Assembly (NCBI GenBank): GCA_030248065.1
Contig: JASAMV010004991.1
Location: 1-64,000 of the forward strand
DNA from: Rhynchonema sp. JSB1_4
Taxonomy: Eukaryota > Nematoda > Chromadorea > Monhysterida > Xyalidae
Length of the DNA stretch: 64,000 nucleotides
Reading direction: 5' to 3'
Shown here: in pieces, positions 48,201 through 59,740 of the stretch
How the letters are laid out: every line of letters starts with the position of its first letter
How positions within the stretch are numbered: position 1 is the stretch's first letter
Program-made: the position numbers and the translations under genes
Notes under the pieces: model-generated
The model's input: only the letters and a program-made list of their open reading frames with translations
Told to the model about the DNA's origin: nothing
Database searches by the model: none

Positions 48201-51200
48201 TTCCCTTGATACATGAGACACAGTATGCATGTGCCTACATGGTACTTCGATGTCATACCCCATCAGGTCGGTCGTATACGACTGATTCAGCTGCCCGACA
48301 AGTATTTCTGCAGCTTATATTCTCAATTCTGTGTGGTTTATGAGTGAATCTTGCTTATTCGGCCACAAACTGTTGTGTCCGATACCACAGAGCAGCAATC
48401 ATCGGTCCATATCAAGCACAGACTGTTGGATCGTACCGAAATGACGTAAACACCCTTGATAAGTGATGCAAACCAAGTCACAAAAGTGACGTCAATTAAA
48501 GTTGCATTTTTTCGCGATTTTGCGCGGTTTTTTAGGCAAATTTGGTAAAATTTCCCCGAATCTCAGACATTTTAAAAAAAAAATTTTTTTTTTAAAAAAT
48601 TAAAAAAAAAACTTGTTTAAAAAAAAATTTTTTTTCCAACCCTGCCCGCAAGCAAAGCTTCATATTTGGTCAGTAAAATGTTGAACCTGCGAGGCACGTA
48701 CAAAAATGATTTGCCATTCACTGCATCAAGCCAAACTTAAACACGACGTATTTTTCGTGTGCACATTTGTTTTTGGTAATGTGAATTATATGATTGTGAT
48801 GTCACACGAGTTGGACCACTTTCTCGAATCTGCCGTTTTTGCTGCACTATTTATTATTTTATGACTCGCAGGTACACAGTATAGCAGGGTTGTTTCAAAA
48901 AAAGTGGTTAATTAAAAAATTAAAAAAAAATTTTTTTTGAAACTTAGATTTTGCTTTTTTTAATAAAAAAAGTTGCCCAAAATGGGCTGAAATGTCCAAA
49001 CATGGCCTTTTTCGAGACAAAAAATGGGCACTTTTTTTCTGTGGACGGGACAATTTTTCCAAAATCGCGCCTGCGGCGCCCTGTATTGTCCCCAAATCCG
49101 TACAGGGATGCGCAGGGCTGGTCTTTTATAGTGATGTGGCACCGATAATGTACTACTGCATGCTATTACACATGTATTTATGCAGGTATGGTGCAAAACC
49201 GGGCGCGCAAAGTCGATCTGACACGCAAGACTTGGGCTGTAATCGATATTTTGATGGTCGTTTATCAGATATTCGGCATTAGATGCATTAAAATACGTTG
49301 TACAGCATGCTACAATATATTAGAGTAACATCGTTAGTGAACATCAACCTCACACTGGTAGGAGACCATAGAATCTGCACAATACTACCGGGTGCCACCA
49401 CACAAGTTGGGTCTCAGGCGAAAATTTTTCAATTTTTGAAAAATATGTTGTATCGATTTCGTTTATCCTGAAACGTCGTTTGCAACACTTTTTCTAATAA
49501 AAAAAATTTTAGTCAAAAAAAAATTTTTTTTAAAAAAAGCTCGTGAATAAAATTTTTTTTTCAACCCTGCAGTATAGTGTTCGAACCGTTAGAGAGTCAA
49601 GAAAAAGGCGGAAAAAAGTTTCTCGGTACACAGATATATACTGTACTTTATAATGACTGATAACCGATATGCAGGTACGCGAAAGAACAATGGAAACCAC
49701 AAAAGCTTAGGATCCAACTGACGGGGGTGGCACTCGCGTTTTGTTTTTGAGAAGGCATTTCGTTAATATACTTCTACGCCCCTGTTCGACTACGAAGGTG
49801 TGCTACTGTAGCAAGTATAGTATTCCCTCAACACAAAACAGACGATAAAATTCATGCATCACACATTATGATGATGATGATGGTGGTGGTGGGATGCCCT
49901 TTTTCCTCCAATGAGAGACGCTCGCTTCTTCTCGCAGTCATCCCTGCAGTAGTCTTTCGCACTTTCTGCAAATTGCGGACATTTCAAGTTTTGCACACTT
50001 TTTGTAAAAAAACGAAAGTTTATGCTGGAAGACATCCTAGTTGCTTAGGGACTGGACTATCAAAGCTGTCCGAACGCGAGCTTATACTGTGGACATTTTT
50101 TGAAATTTTTCAAACAATCTCTGAGGCTGATATCAAACTTGGTGATCGGATCAGAGCTGCCTTGCTCACACGAGTTTTTTTGGATCCAGGATACTTCAAG
50201 AAATGTACTCTACACGCGTAAGCTTCGACCAGCGTAAAAGTTGCGTTTGCGCTGCTAGAAATTCGTTGACATTCGTATAATAAATGAATTTCGCGTGGTG
50301 GCCAGGGCAGATAGGATCCGATCACCAACTTTGATGTCGGTCGCGTAACATTCCCAAAACCAAAATTGAACTGACGGCCAGTTGGAACCGGCGGACATTG
50401 TGACTGTTGATATTTGCACTTACAACACTCTTCGCATGCGGTTAAAGGGCTCGGGACACAACCGAAGGAAGGGCAGCAGAGCGCAGTGTCATACATCGTT
50501 GGAAAGCACTGTGACAGCATATGTCACGCACAAATGTTAAGCTCCTTAGAGATTCGCTATCTCTTGGTAGAGCGACTTTTCGTTCCAGAAAAAAGTGAAT
50601 TTTTTCACAACTTGAAACGACCGGTGCAGAAACCCCAAATGAGTTGAAAGTCAAGTAACACGTGGATAGGATTACAACAGCTTCTGGATAACTTATCATG
50701 AGAACTTCAGTCGCTCGAAGCATTGCTTCACTTGGTAAGGGTGCGAAACGTTCCAAAAATCGGCCACATTTTTCGATAGGACAAGTTTGTACCTAAATTT
50801 TGAGGCCGCGTTTGGCGTTGCAGAAACAAAAATGCAATAGAAGAATAGAGCGTTATCAAAAGTACCAGAAAATAAGGTTTTTAAATTTTGATACCCTAAG
50901 ACTGCGGCGTGACAGGCCGAAAAAGACCTAAAAATTGCCCCTAAACTGCATAGTGGCATTTATTGACGGAACTGTGATGTAAATAAGCCACGTATTGCAT
51001 TGCATCGGAAACGAGAAAGTCAGATAAACGCATAGTCCAACGATCTAGACGAGTTTCAAGACTTCAAACTCCATGGTCCGGCTGCTGCAGCCATGCCAGC
51101 CTAAATAAGATATTTGGCTATAAGTCGTTACGGTTAAAGATTATTGCACATTTGATAGCATCACACGATGTAGCTTCAGCGTAGCTATCGAACGATATAT

Positions 51201-54200
51201 AACATGCCCATACTATCTCTTACTATGGACAAGAAACGGTCAAAATTCCGAAATCGCGCACGGTGACGTGACGGTTCATTCCAGAATCGCCAAAAAAGCA
51301 ATTTTTTAACCTCTGCCCCTAAGCGTAAGGATTTGTTGGGGCTTGTTATATATCATTCGAAAGCTAATCCCAAGATACATTGTTTGGTGCTATCACATTT
51401 ACAATAGCTGTTAACAATAAGCATTTATAGCTGAATATCATATTCAGGTTAGTATGGCTGCCCCGAGAGATCTGCAGACCTTGGTGTCTTCGGACCTCGA
51501 TAGGTTGTTAAACCAGACGTTTCTCTCATTTTTTTGTTTCGAGTCCGATACAATCTGTGGCCTTTATGTGTCATAATTCTGGCCATGAATGTAACCACCT
51601 AATTTAGCGGCAATTTAATGGATTTTTAGGCCTGTCACGGTGCTGGCCATGAGTTAAAAAATTTAAAAACCTTATTTTCTGGTACTTTCGACGATGCTCT
51701 ATTTCCCCATTGCATTTTTATTTCCGCAGCGCTGAGCGTGACCTCAAAATTTAGGGACAAACTTGTGTTATCGAAAAATAAGGCCGATTTTTGGAACGTT
51801 TCGCACCCTCACCGTGTGAAGCAATGGTTTGAGCGACTGAAGTTATGATCGTACGTTATTCCGAAGCTGTTGTAATCCTATCCACGTGTTACTTGACCTT
51901 TAACTCATTTGGGGTTTCTGCACCGGTCGTTCCAATTTGTGCAAAAATTCTGTTTTTTCTGGAACGAAAAGTCGCTCTACCAAGAGATAGCGAATCTCCA
52001 AGGAGCTTAAAATTTGTGCGTGACATAGGCTGTCGGAATGCTTTCCAACGGTATGTAACAATATGTCCTGCTACCCTTCCTTCGGTTATGTCCCGAGCCC
52101 TTTAAGTGTAGTTTTGGCGACATTTCCGGCATTGTATGATTGTTTGCCTTTCACATTGCAAAGCCTTGGGAAGGGGCGTGCCTTTCGGCAGCGGTATCGG
52201 CTCTTTCGGTGGGACGACTATTGGAACGTTCAGATTCATGCTCCGCCGCTTGGCGTTGACCGTTGCTGCCGCCAGAACAACAGCGACGACGAACGTGAGC
52301 ACAAGAGGAACGCGCATGTTTCGCCAGAAAATCAGAGACAGACAGCAGGAGACTGAATAGTGTAGAGCGCGAACGGTGTTTGAAAAACAGACTTTCTGAA
52401 GCAATAAGTACTGTACCTCATAAACTGTGAACATGTGCAAACTACGCCCTAACATGATTTCCATCTGCGGTGCATTTAAAAAGTTGCACGTTGGCTTGCC
52501 GTCCATGAACGCATCACAACATTCAAGATGAGACTTTGATGGACTTTTCAACCATTTTGTATAGCTCTTTGCGAACGCACAATTTATTTGCGTAACTGGT
52601 CACAGACAAAACAGCGGGTGAGAAAACAGCGATTTCGAAAGATAGCACCCACTTAAATAGATATGTGCTGAGGACAGTGCGGCCTAAGCCTAAGCCCCAA
52701 CCTAAGCCTAGGCCAAATGACAAACATATAACTGTCTTTGGTACCCGCTGTTTGGTCCTCCGCTATTTTGTGCACCGCTGTTTTCTCCATACCCCATTTA
52801 TTTTTGCTGCAGTGCACACTAACGCTTGTGAAACCGCGAAACCGCAACCGTTTTTTGTCGCAAAAAAGTTGACGCTCCGAAGGCGCAGGCGGGTGCAATT
52901 TTTGACCGAAAGTCGCAATCAGTCGAACTTCAGTACTGGGGCGTTTCAAAAATGGCTAAGCGAGCAGAAAACGAACGCTGTAATGTGCAATATAGTACTC
53001 TGGTCGCACAATGACCATATGAGAATCCATGATCACCGTAATTTTCCTGCATTGACAAGGCGGATATTTGGCAATCTTTTTCAAATTGAACCAGGTTTTG
53101 ACAAGCACTTTGCATTCTTATCAGTGATAAGAATGAGAAACACACGTGTGCAGAAGTTTCACCCTGAATTCTACGAGCCAAAATAGTTCGGGGTTCGGGT
53201 TACTGTAGCCACGTTTTGCATGCTTTATGTGTGACATCGATATACAACACACACACGTTGATCACTCCCGAATAAAGCGGAAAAAGAAAGGGAAAATACC
53301 TGCTTGTCAGAACCTGGTTCAAATTGAAAAAAATCGCCAGAAACCCGTCTTGACATTGTAGGAAAACAGGGGATGGATTCTCATATGGTCATTATGCGAC
53401 CAATACCAACAAGTCCAGAAACACGTCGACACGTCATATCTGCAAACTTTCCGCATTTCCAGTTTCTACACCCCACTGTCGCACCCATTGACCACGGCCA
53501 TTGTGAAACATCTGGGAAACACTGAGGAGGCCCGAACCTGTCAGCTGTTGAGCTCGTTTCAAACGTTTCTACTCGCTCAGGATCATTTGGGTAGGTGCAA
53601 AATATATGTATTCTCAAAAGAGTCTTCGAAAAAATTCCCAATCCTCTAATTCTGTTTGATAAAACTTTTTTCAGGGCAAGTGCACGCGACCGGAAATGGC
53701 TATTTTGCCGGCAAGAGCCTGACCACCGAAGAACTGCTGACATTCCAAAGTTTATCTTTTCAACAAATAACGTGAAAAAAGTTGTCTGTTTCCGCACAAA
53801 GTTTCAGGCGACAATGGTGCTGCAACCAAATTAATCGAGGTGTCCTTGGATAGCGTAACTCAACGTTCCAGTCCTGGTACACGTACATGGTTGGTGTATC
53901 AGTTTTGGCCAAAATGTTTCAGGTCTGAAAAGGGATTTGCTAAGCATTTCGAAAGAAAAATGAACCGATTGAACTTTGATGGCAAGCATAACAATTGCGG
54001 TTGGCCCATGGGAAGGAAGGCAAACGCGACTTTTCTTTGGTCTGGAGTTTGCTATAGGACTGTGTTTTGACCAGGATAAAGTTGTTCATTTTGGCAAAAT
54101 AACTTACGGGTGACAACTAAGTGCTGCAACGCTATCTGTACTCAATTAGTTCCAAACTAAATCTGCTTTTGTATTACCGTGTCGTCGTAGTCGTTACCTT

Positions 54201-57200
54201 GGACTCAGGTTTTCAGTCCGGACGTAATATTTTAGCTAACTAACCCTGCTCATTCAGGGTCGAGCAATTCGCCACCGAACAACCGTCGGTATCCGCTGAC
54301 TGGCATCGTCTGTACGCCACAATCACCTATCAAAATGTGACGCGTGCAACGGACGCAGACAGGGACTTCTACTCGCAGACCAACTGGCAAGCTGTGACCA
54401 AGCAGATGTCAACCGTTCTCGATGTTGGTGAATGCAGTTTTGTGAAATTAAGAAATATTATAATTCCTGAAATTGATAAACTGAAACTGAAACTAAAAAC
54501 GCAACTAAAAATATTATCATTATAAAATAAACGAACTTATATCCAGACATCGGAGCACGACATTCGAAACGAAGCGGGGCGGTTGATTTACGCCCGGGTG
54601 GACAATGTGCAGCACGAAGTGTTCATGGTGGAGTTGGTGGTGGGGTTCGCGTGCATCGTCTGTCCGATTGTGGCCGTGCGTGTAGATTGAATATTAATTG
54701 ATTGATAAAAACAAATTAGTGAATCAATTTGATTATGCAGATCATCTACGCCCTGTTCGTACGACGTCAACGAAGGAAAGTGGTCGCGGTGGCGTTGAAA
54801 GTCAAGGAACAGTCGAAGGCCATTCAAGGTTAAATCCATTCAGTCTTTTAGCACTTCAAATTTCTCGTTCAATTCAAACCCGAAAAACAAGAAATAATAA
54901 TAATTTTGACTAAACAAACACGCAGACGAACAAATCAAAGTGAATTTGTTGCTCAACCACCTTCTCCCGAAACACGTGGTCGAGGCGCTGCGCACTGGCA
55001 CAACCGTGGCACCCGAGACGTACCAGTCCGTCACTATCATGTTCTCGGATGTTGTTGGCTTTGGGGTTATGGCCAGCAAAGCAACTGCTGCACAGGTTCG
55101 CTGATGCTTCACTGACCATGACCTGATGCATCTTTTGTTGCGGCCGTTTCAAAAGCCTCAAAGTCCACCTTCGCTGCAACAGAACATCAGGTTATATGGT
55201 TCTTTCGCAGACAGTCGCTGTTCTGAACGAGCTGTACGGCGGAGTGGAGCAAATTCAAGAGATGCATCATTGCTACAAGGTCAGCTGGTTCATATGTCTC
55301 AAAACTTCCATTTTACATACTTAAGCAATATTCGCTGTAATACTCGATATGTTCGTTATTATTGTATTGTTCTGCTGTCTCATTGGTATCACTATAACGA
55401 ATATAATGACTGTATTCTCTCCCTTCATACTTTACCCCTGACTGCCTAACGTTTCACCTCACTACCTAGATAATACCATATCATTTATAGGTCGAGACCG
55501 TGAACGACTGCGTGGTGATCGCGTCAGGTTATGCATTTTTTATGAATTATGTATTTCACGATGGGGGCCATTTCAAAACTGTGATAATAAAAATAATACG
55601 AGAAATACCAATGCAAATCTCGCGTCAGGCGTGCCGTATCGTTGTGGCAGCGCGCACAGCAGCGAGATTGCGGCAGTCGCATTGGACATGTTGATGATGA
55701 TCACTCAATCGGAGCTACCGCATTTACCCGGCGAACACGCGTTGTTGAAGATTGGCATACACACCGGTACATCGCGTTCATGTCTTTTTGAATTTCTTTT
55801 TACTTTATGTGGTTCAAGTGTGGCTAAAGCCGATCTGAACGTTTCTCAGTTGGATAATGATCATCCGATTGCGGGTTTGTGTTGCGGATAATTATACGGC
55901 TTGCGTGACTACTGTAGCTCTCGTTCATTTGCACTGACCGTGATCTATGAAAGCAAGCGCGTGGATACCGGCGTTCAAAATCCGTTGGATAGCTGTGATC
56001 AAAGTGCACAAGTCTGTGAAACGTGAGCCCACCTAGTGAACTGTAGTTGAAGTAACTGACGTATCGCATCGCTTTGAAGCTTGCCGTAAACCCCACGCAA
56101 CTGCACGGCAACCTTTATAAAGTTTGCAAGCAGCTTGATGTTTCACTCACCAGGTCACTGCACATCGGGCGTGGTCGGCAACGCAAAGCCCAAGTTCTGT
56201 TTGTTTGGCGACGCCGTCAACACATCGTCACGAATGATGTCCAATTCGAAACGTCTGACAAATTATTTTATTTTTTTATCTTTTCCCGAATTATTGAAAC
56301 ATCAGCCAGCCAGGCATAGATGTTTGCAGCGATGTGCATCCACGTCAGTCAGGACACGTTTGAGCATTTGAATCGGCACGCACCCGGACATGCATTCGTG
56401 GAACGCGGGCAGTCGGTGATAAAGGTGAACTCGGAATGGGTGCCCTTTTGGCGGAACACGGGAAAGAGGGGGGGAGAAAGGAGATTGGTTTATGATGGGC
56501 ACTGAGAGCAATGCCAAAACACCTCGTACACGCAAGGATCTATTCCTCCCAGTTACTATATTCGGGTGCTTGCTTAATTTCACCACGCGCTGTATCCCGT
56601 GGTCGCTTGCAATGCCGATGGCCTTCTGAAAACAGGGGCGAAACGTGCAAAAAGGGTTGCTACTACATAAGTTATATCATTCAACTCAGTTCGCACCCAC
56701 ATGTTGCGTGCGGCATCAGGTAATCAGTGCACGAAAATTACACTAATCAATATGGGCGACGGGACTTAATATGGCACACAGCTAATGAAACATCACTCCA
56801 TTTCTGCACAGGGCAAAGGCAAGATGTACACGTACTGGTTGGTGGGTGCCGAAGGTCATCCGTATGTGCTCACTGGGAAGGACTTGTGGTTTTTCCACAA
56901 GTCTTTTCGTGGTTTTTTAACAAGTCATTTGTAAAACTGGAGCCACTTAAAGACTTGTAAAACTAAGCAAAAGACTTGTAGTTTATAACACAGCGGCATA
57001 GCAGTCCCAAAACCACAATTAACTTGTGGTTTGTACAAATTGCTTGTGATTTCATCTGTCGTTTACAAGTTACTTGTAAATGTTTCAAAGATTTTAATCT
57101 CGGTTCGTGCGCTTTTTATTCCCCTTTACTCTCCTTTACACAGCAAGATCATCCACAAACAAGATATAAATTTGAAATATAGAAGTAAAAAACGCGAAAC

Positions 57201-59094
57201 ATGAAGAAAAAAGCTTTCAAATTGTACATGCGTACCAAAATACTGGACTAAAAAACAAAGCAATTTTGCTCAAACAGCATGAAGACAACGCATAGTTTGG
57301 TTTGAATTGAAATTTTTTGTATTTTTATCACTCAAATCACAAACCGATACGATGGCGACCGTTATGTGGTGAACAGCACTGCTGGGTGCGAATCGATAAG
57401 CGTAGCTCTTGCACCGCTGGGTTGATATGGCCGCTGGATAGACTGAAAGAGTGAAAAGTCAAGTGAGGTTAAAGGGTACATAATTCAGTTTCAGCACCAC
57501 ATGTCATGTCAAAGGCAAACGATGTGTATGATTAGTGAATGCATTAATCGGCGGATTTGTTAGCTTTACTTTGGCAATTCATTGACAAATTTGATCGGCA
57601 CGAAAACTAACCTAAAAATAGGCGCTGAGAATTCGGTTCAGGCGTTTTCCGTGAAAAGGTCGAGCACGACCTCTTTTATCACTTGATGGACAGCAGAACG
57701 AGCGAGGTATTGGATGTCGCCTGAAGCGTTCCATTTTGATTTCGAAACGGATGCGACGCAGAGTAAAGCATAGAAATTTTAGCAACTGAGAACCAACCAT
57801 CATCGAAGTCCTCGAGCTTCGCTGTTGAAATTGAGACTTCCAAGCAGACTTCAAACACGTAGCCACATTGAACAGCTTTCGGCATAACAAACATCGTGCG
57901 CAGTATCAAAACACCAAATATAGCAAAGCCTTAACTTGAAAATGAATCAGTTTGGCGATCCTCAGCCAACAAAAATGTTTCATTGCAATTCCCGCTTTTT
58001 CTGGCAGAACCACAAGTGATTTGTTGTTTTGTTACAAATAACTTGTGGTTTTTACAAGCGTTTTGTGATTTATCGACAAAACCACAAGACTTTTATTCAA
58101 ATACCACAAGTAATTTGTGGTTTCGTCATAACCACAAATCCACTTGTGGTTTTAAACCACAAGTCCTTCCCAGTGAGTGGTCGACTTGAAGGTAACGCAA
58201 AATTACGGCGCTCATTTGAGGTTTTTTGCAATCCTTAAAGCGGGAAACCGTATATCTCATGCTTGCTTTTTTACTACGCAGTTAGACTGTTTATGTCCAA
58301 CGGTCACAAAAACAACGATCAAACGAGATAAACCGCGTTAAAACTGTCAGAATTTATCTTTGAAAGTTGCTTTCAGGACAAACGCGAGCTTGTGCCGACT
58401 TACGCTCACCCTTTTGATCAAGGAAGGCACTGAGACTGAGACAAGAACCAGCTCGCTAACAGATGAAACCTTTGTGATACATTTCACACGTGGCTGTTGG
58501 TTGACGAGCTGGTTGGATTCCCTACTAAATATTCTGCGGTTGCCTGATCAAAAGGGGGAACGAAGTCGGCACAAGCTCAGTTTGTTCCCGAAAGCAAATT
58601 TTTAAAAATTAATTCTTACAATTTAAACGCATTTCATTTTGTTTGACCGATGTTTTTGTGATCACTCATCGTAGATAGTCTCAGTTTATTGCGAAAGGCG
58701 GGATTCTGAGAGCATGCGATATCCGTTCCGTTTAATCTCAGAAACTGACTTCGGCCTGGCTGGGTCGTGCACTGTAAAAGGTCCAGGCGCTCGCCTGTGG
58801 CTGTGTTTCTAATTCCAAATCTTCCTCTTAAACGGCTTTTATACCTACATAGTAATGTGGTCAAATCATTTCGTCAAATAAAGTCGTCGAACACATGTAT
58901 TAGTTTTCGCGCTGATTTTGGGCCCATGTGTTAGACGACTTTCTTTGACGAGATGGTTTAACGACAAAACCGTTAGGCTCTTAAACGATTTGAAGGCGGC
59001 CGCACGCACAGCTGAGATGACCACTTATGACAAGAAGGACAACCGTCGTAATTCGGTGGAGTCAATTGTGATGAACCACCCGAACATGTTGTGA
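45244..59094 (+). CDS. Two-helix receptor guanylyl cyclase with NIT-like sensor
   Basis: Plasma-membrane enzyme making cGMP from GTP. Eighteen in-phase exons, 641 residues: 45244-45423, 45501-45563, 45669-45796, 46030-46102, 46174-46286, 53463-53590, 53675-53771, 54258-54423, 54547-54675, 54741-54828, 54926-55095, 55211-55279, 55491-55527, 55629-55766, 56154-56252, 56330-56424, 56812-56865, 58996-59094. Helix 1 at 61-81, extracellular region 82-340 resembling a nitrate/nitrite-sensing (NIT) domain, helix 2 about 340-366, short linker (no kinase homology domain), then the cyclase domain. Catalytic residues present: D430 (FSDVVGF), D474 (VETVND), guanine-selecting E470 and C542 (FCLFGD), N549, R553. 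The NIT call rests on layout and patterns such as the FLLAQDHLG region. Intron 5 is 7.2 kb; the last exon (58996-59094) is the least certain. Confidence 0.88.
46997..47753 (-). CDS. Secreted Cys-rich protein with polyhistidine C-terminus, copy 1
   Basis: Function unknown. Two exons are proposed: 47518-47753 and 46997-47123 (phase 2), 120 residues. The start MRVPCVLMF, then a run of Val/Ala/Leu and VNA, is a signal peptide. A basic KRRRKNG segment and a domain with 11 cysteines follow (QNCKNC, ACDECCECKH, SEC, LKC, DYCKDDC). The end is seven histidines and RNV. The last-exon frame is shared with copy 2 despite a 15-bp length difference, which favours real coding. Cys and His clusters suggest metal binding (inference). 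The gene lies antisense within intron 5 of the guanylyl cyclase. If the first exon is not spliced, it stops just after PTGR. Confidence 0.62.
48008..48644. mobile_element. R-family element, copy 2
   Basis: A 637-bp element, ends CAGGGTTGGGCAAAAA / TTTTCCAACCCTG, 8-bp duplication ACCGCAAG / CCCGCAAG (48000-48007, 48645-48652; one mismatch). Present only in duplication unit 2. Confidence 0.88.
48885..49569. mobile_element. R-family element, copy 3
   Basis: A 685-bp element, ends CAGGGTTGTTTC / TTTTCAACCCTG, perfect 8-bp duplication CAGTATAG (48877-48884, 49570-49577). Central GCGCCTGCGGCGC near 49067-49079. Its right half matches bases 185-447 of the window. Confidence 0.92.
49859..52317 (-). 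pseudogene. Secreted Cys/His-rich gene, copy 2, split by a TTAA transposon
   Basis: Paralogue of 46997-47753. The first exon is in two parts, about 52106-52317 (signal peptide, KRRSMNLNVPIVVPPKEP, CERQ, CRKC) and about 50372-50441 (ACEECCKCKYQQSQC, PTGR). They are separated exactly by the 1656-bp element at 50446-52101. The second exon (49859-49997) keeps CPQFAESAKDYCRDDC and ends with eight histidines and NV. Even without the transposon, the junction has about 8 extra bases relative to copy 1, including TTAA, and an in-frame TAA. The upstream part now stops after RQNYT. Probably a broken copy, unless the insertion is spliced out. Confidence 0.6.
50446..52101. mobile_element. TTAA-target element with about 450-bp inverted repeats
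   Basis: A 1656-bp element. The first about 460 bp and last about 460 bp are inverted copies at moderate identity, starting AGGGCTCGGGACA and ending with its complement, with TTAA at 50442-50445 and 52102-52105. TTAA targets are typical of piggyBac-like transposition. The roughly 730-bp middle has no recognisable transposase. Confidence 0.88.
53001..53403. repeat. Long-arm palindromic element V
   Basis: Arms of about 100 bp (TGGTCGCACAATGACCATAT on the left, ATATGGTCATTATGCGACCA on the right; also CAAATTGAACCAGG / CCTGGTTCAAATTG) around a middle of about 190 bp. It ends 60 bp before cyclase exon 6, in intron 5. Confidence 0.78.
56869..58177. mobile_element. Inverted-repeat element T (ACTTGTGGTTT)
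   Basis: A 1.3-kb element with ends CTCACTGGGAAGGACTTGTG / complement. AACCACAAGT/ACTTGTGGTT phrases are repeated many times near both ends. No target duplication is found. It begins 3 bp after the exon 17 donor of the cyclase; unspliced readthrough would add 22 codons from it and stop at TAA. Confidence 0.78.
58380..58584. repeat. Hairpin W
   Basis: AAACGCGAGCTTGTGCCGAC, then CACCCTTTTGATCA, is inverted as TGATCAAAAGGGGGAACG, then GTCGGCACAAGCTCAGTTT. It lies in the last cyclase intron. Confidence 0.65.
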
Positions 59095-59740
59095 TGTTTC
59101 GTGGTGATTCTGTCGGCTATGATTGATTGATTGATTGCGACTCAAATTTATTTTATTTGCCCTGTGGTGTCATTTATATGTAATCAAAAAGGCAACTTAG
59201 AAGAACTTACATATGTATAGAACAATAGTTTTCAGATGCGGGCATTGTCTAAAAGCCCAGAAGTCAACAAGATTGTCTCCCAGCATTGCACTGAATGTAA
59301 CATTATTTGCTTGCTTTACAGGCACCCAAAACTGTAATTGTCATGTTTGCTTGTGCCCCCTTGTCAGGTGAAAAAAATCACAGATGTAATGATGCTACAC
59401 ACTCACTATCTATCGTAGATGTGGTTGTTTGGATTTTTTTAGTAACTTTCAGAAAAGAAAAACCTATATGTACGTCCCCATTAGTCAACGAGACAGTTTA
59501 TTGGGAATAACAAGAGTTGATTGTTGCTTATTCGCCAAACTTACTATTCTAGCCGTGTTGTTTGCGACCCAAACGATCAACGCTTGACAACTTCAACGAA
59601 CTGAAACGATCCTCCTAATTCCAAATCTGGGGACAAAGACACCGTAACTCATTGATGTTGGTCCTCGACAAGTGACTGACGTGTCAAATGACAAATAAAA
59701 GTAAATCATTCAACAATTTTTCTTTGACCAAACCCAAACC

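Larger units (their letters stand above)
46375..52500. repeat. Tandem segmental duplication inside cyclase intron 5
   Basis: Unit 1 (about 46375-47939) and unit 2 (about 47940-52500) share the same order: a CGCATGGAAAACAGTAACCG start, the ATTTTGGYCAGTAAAAT segment, GAGTCAAGAAAAAGG, then the minus-strand Cys/His gene. Unit 2 is longer because it alone carries R2 (48008-48644), R3 (48885-49569) and the TTAA element (50446-52101). Removing these makes the units similar in size. Confidence 0.82.
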
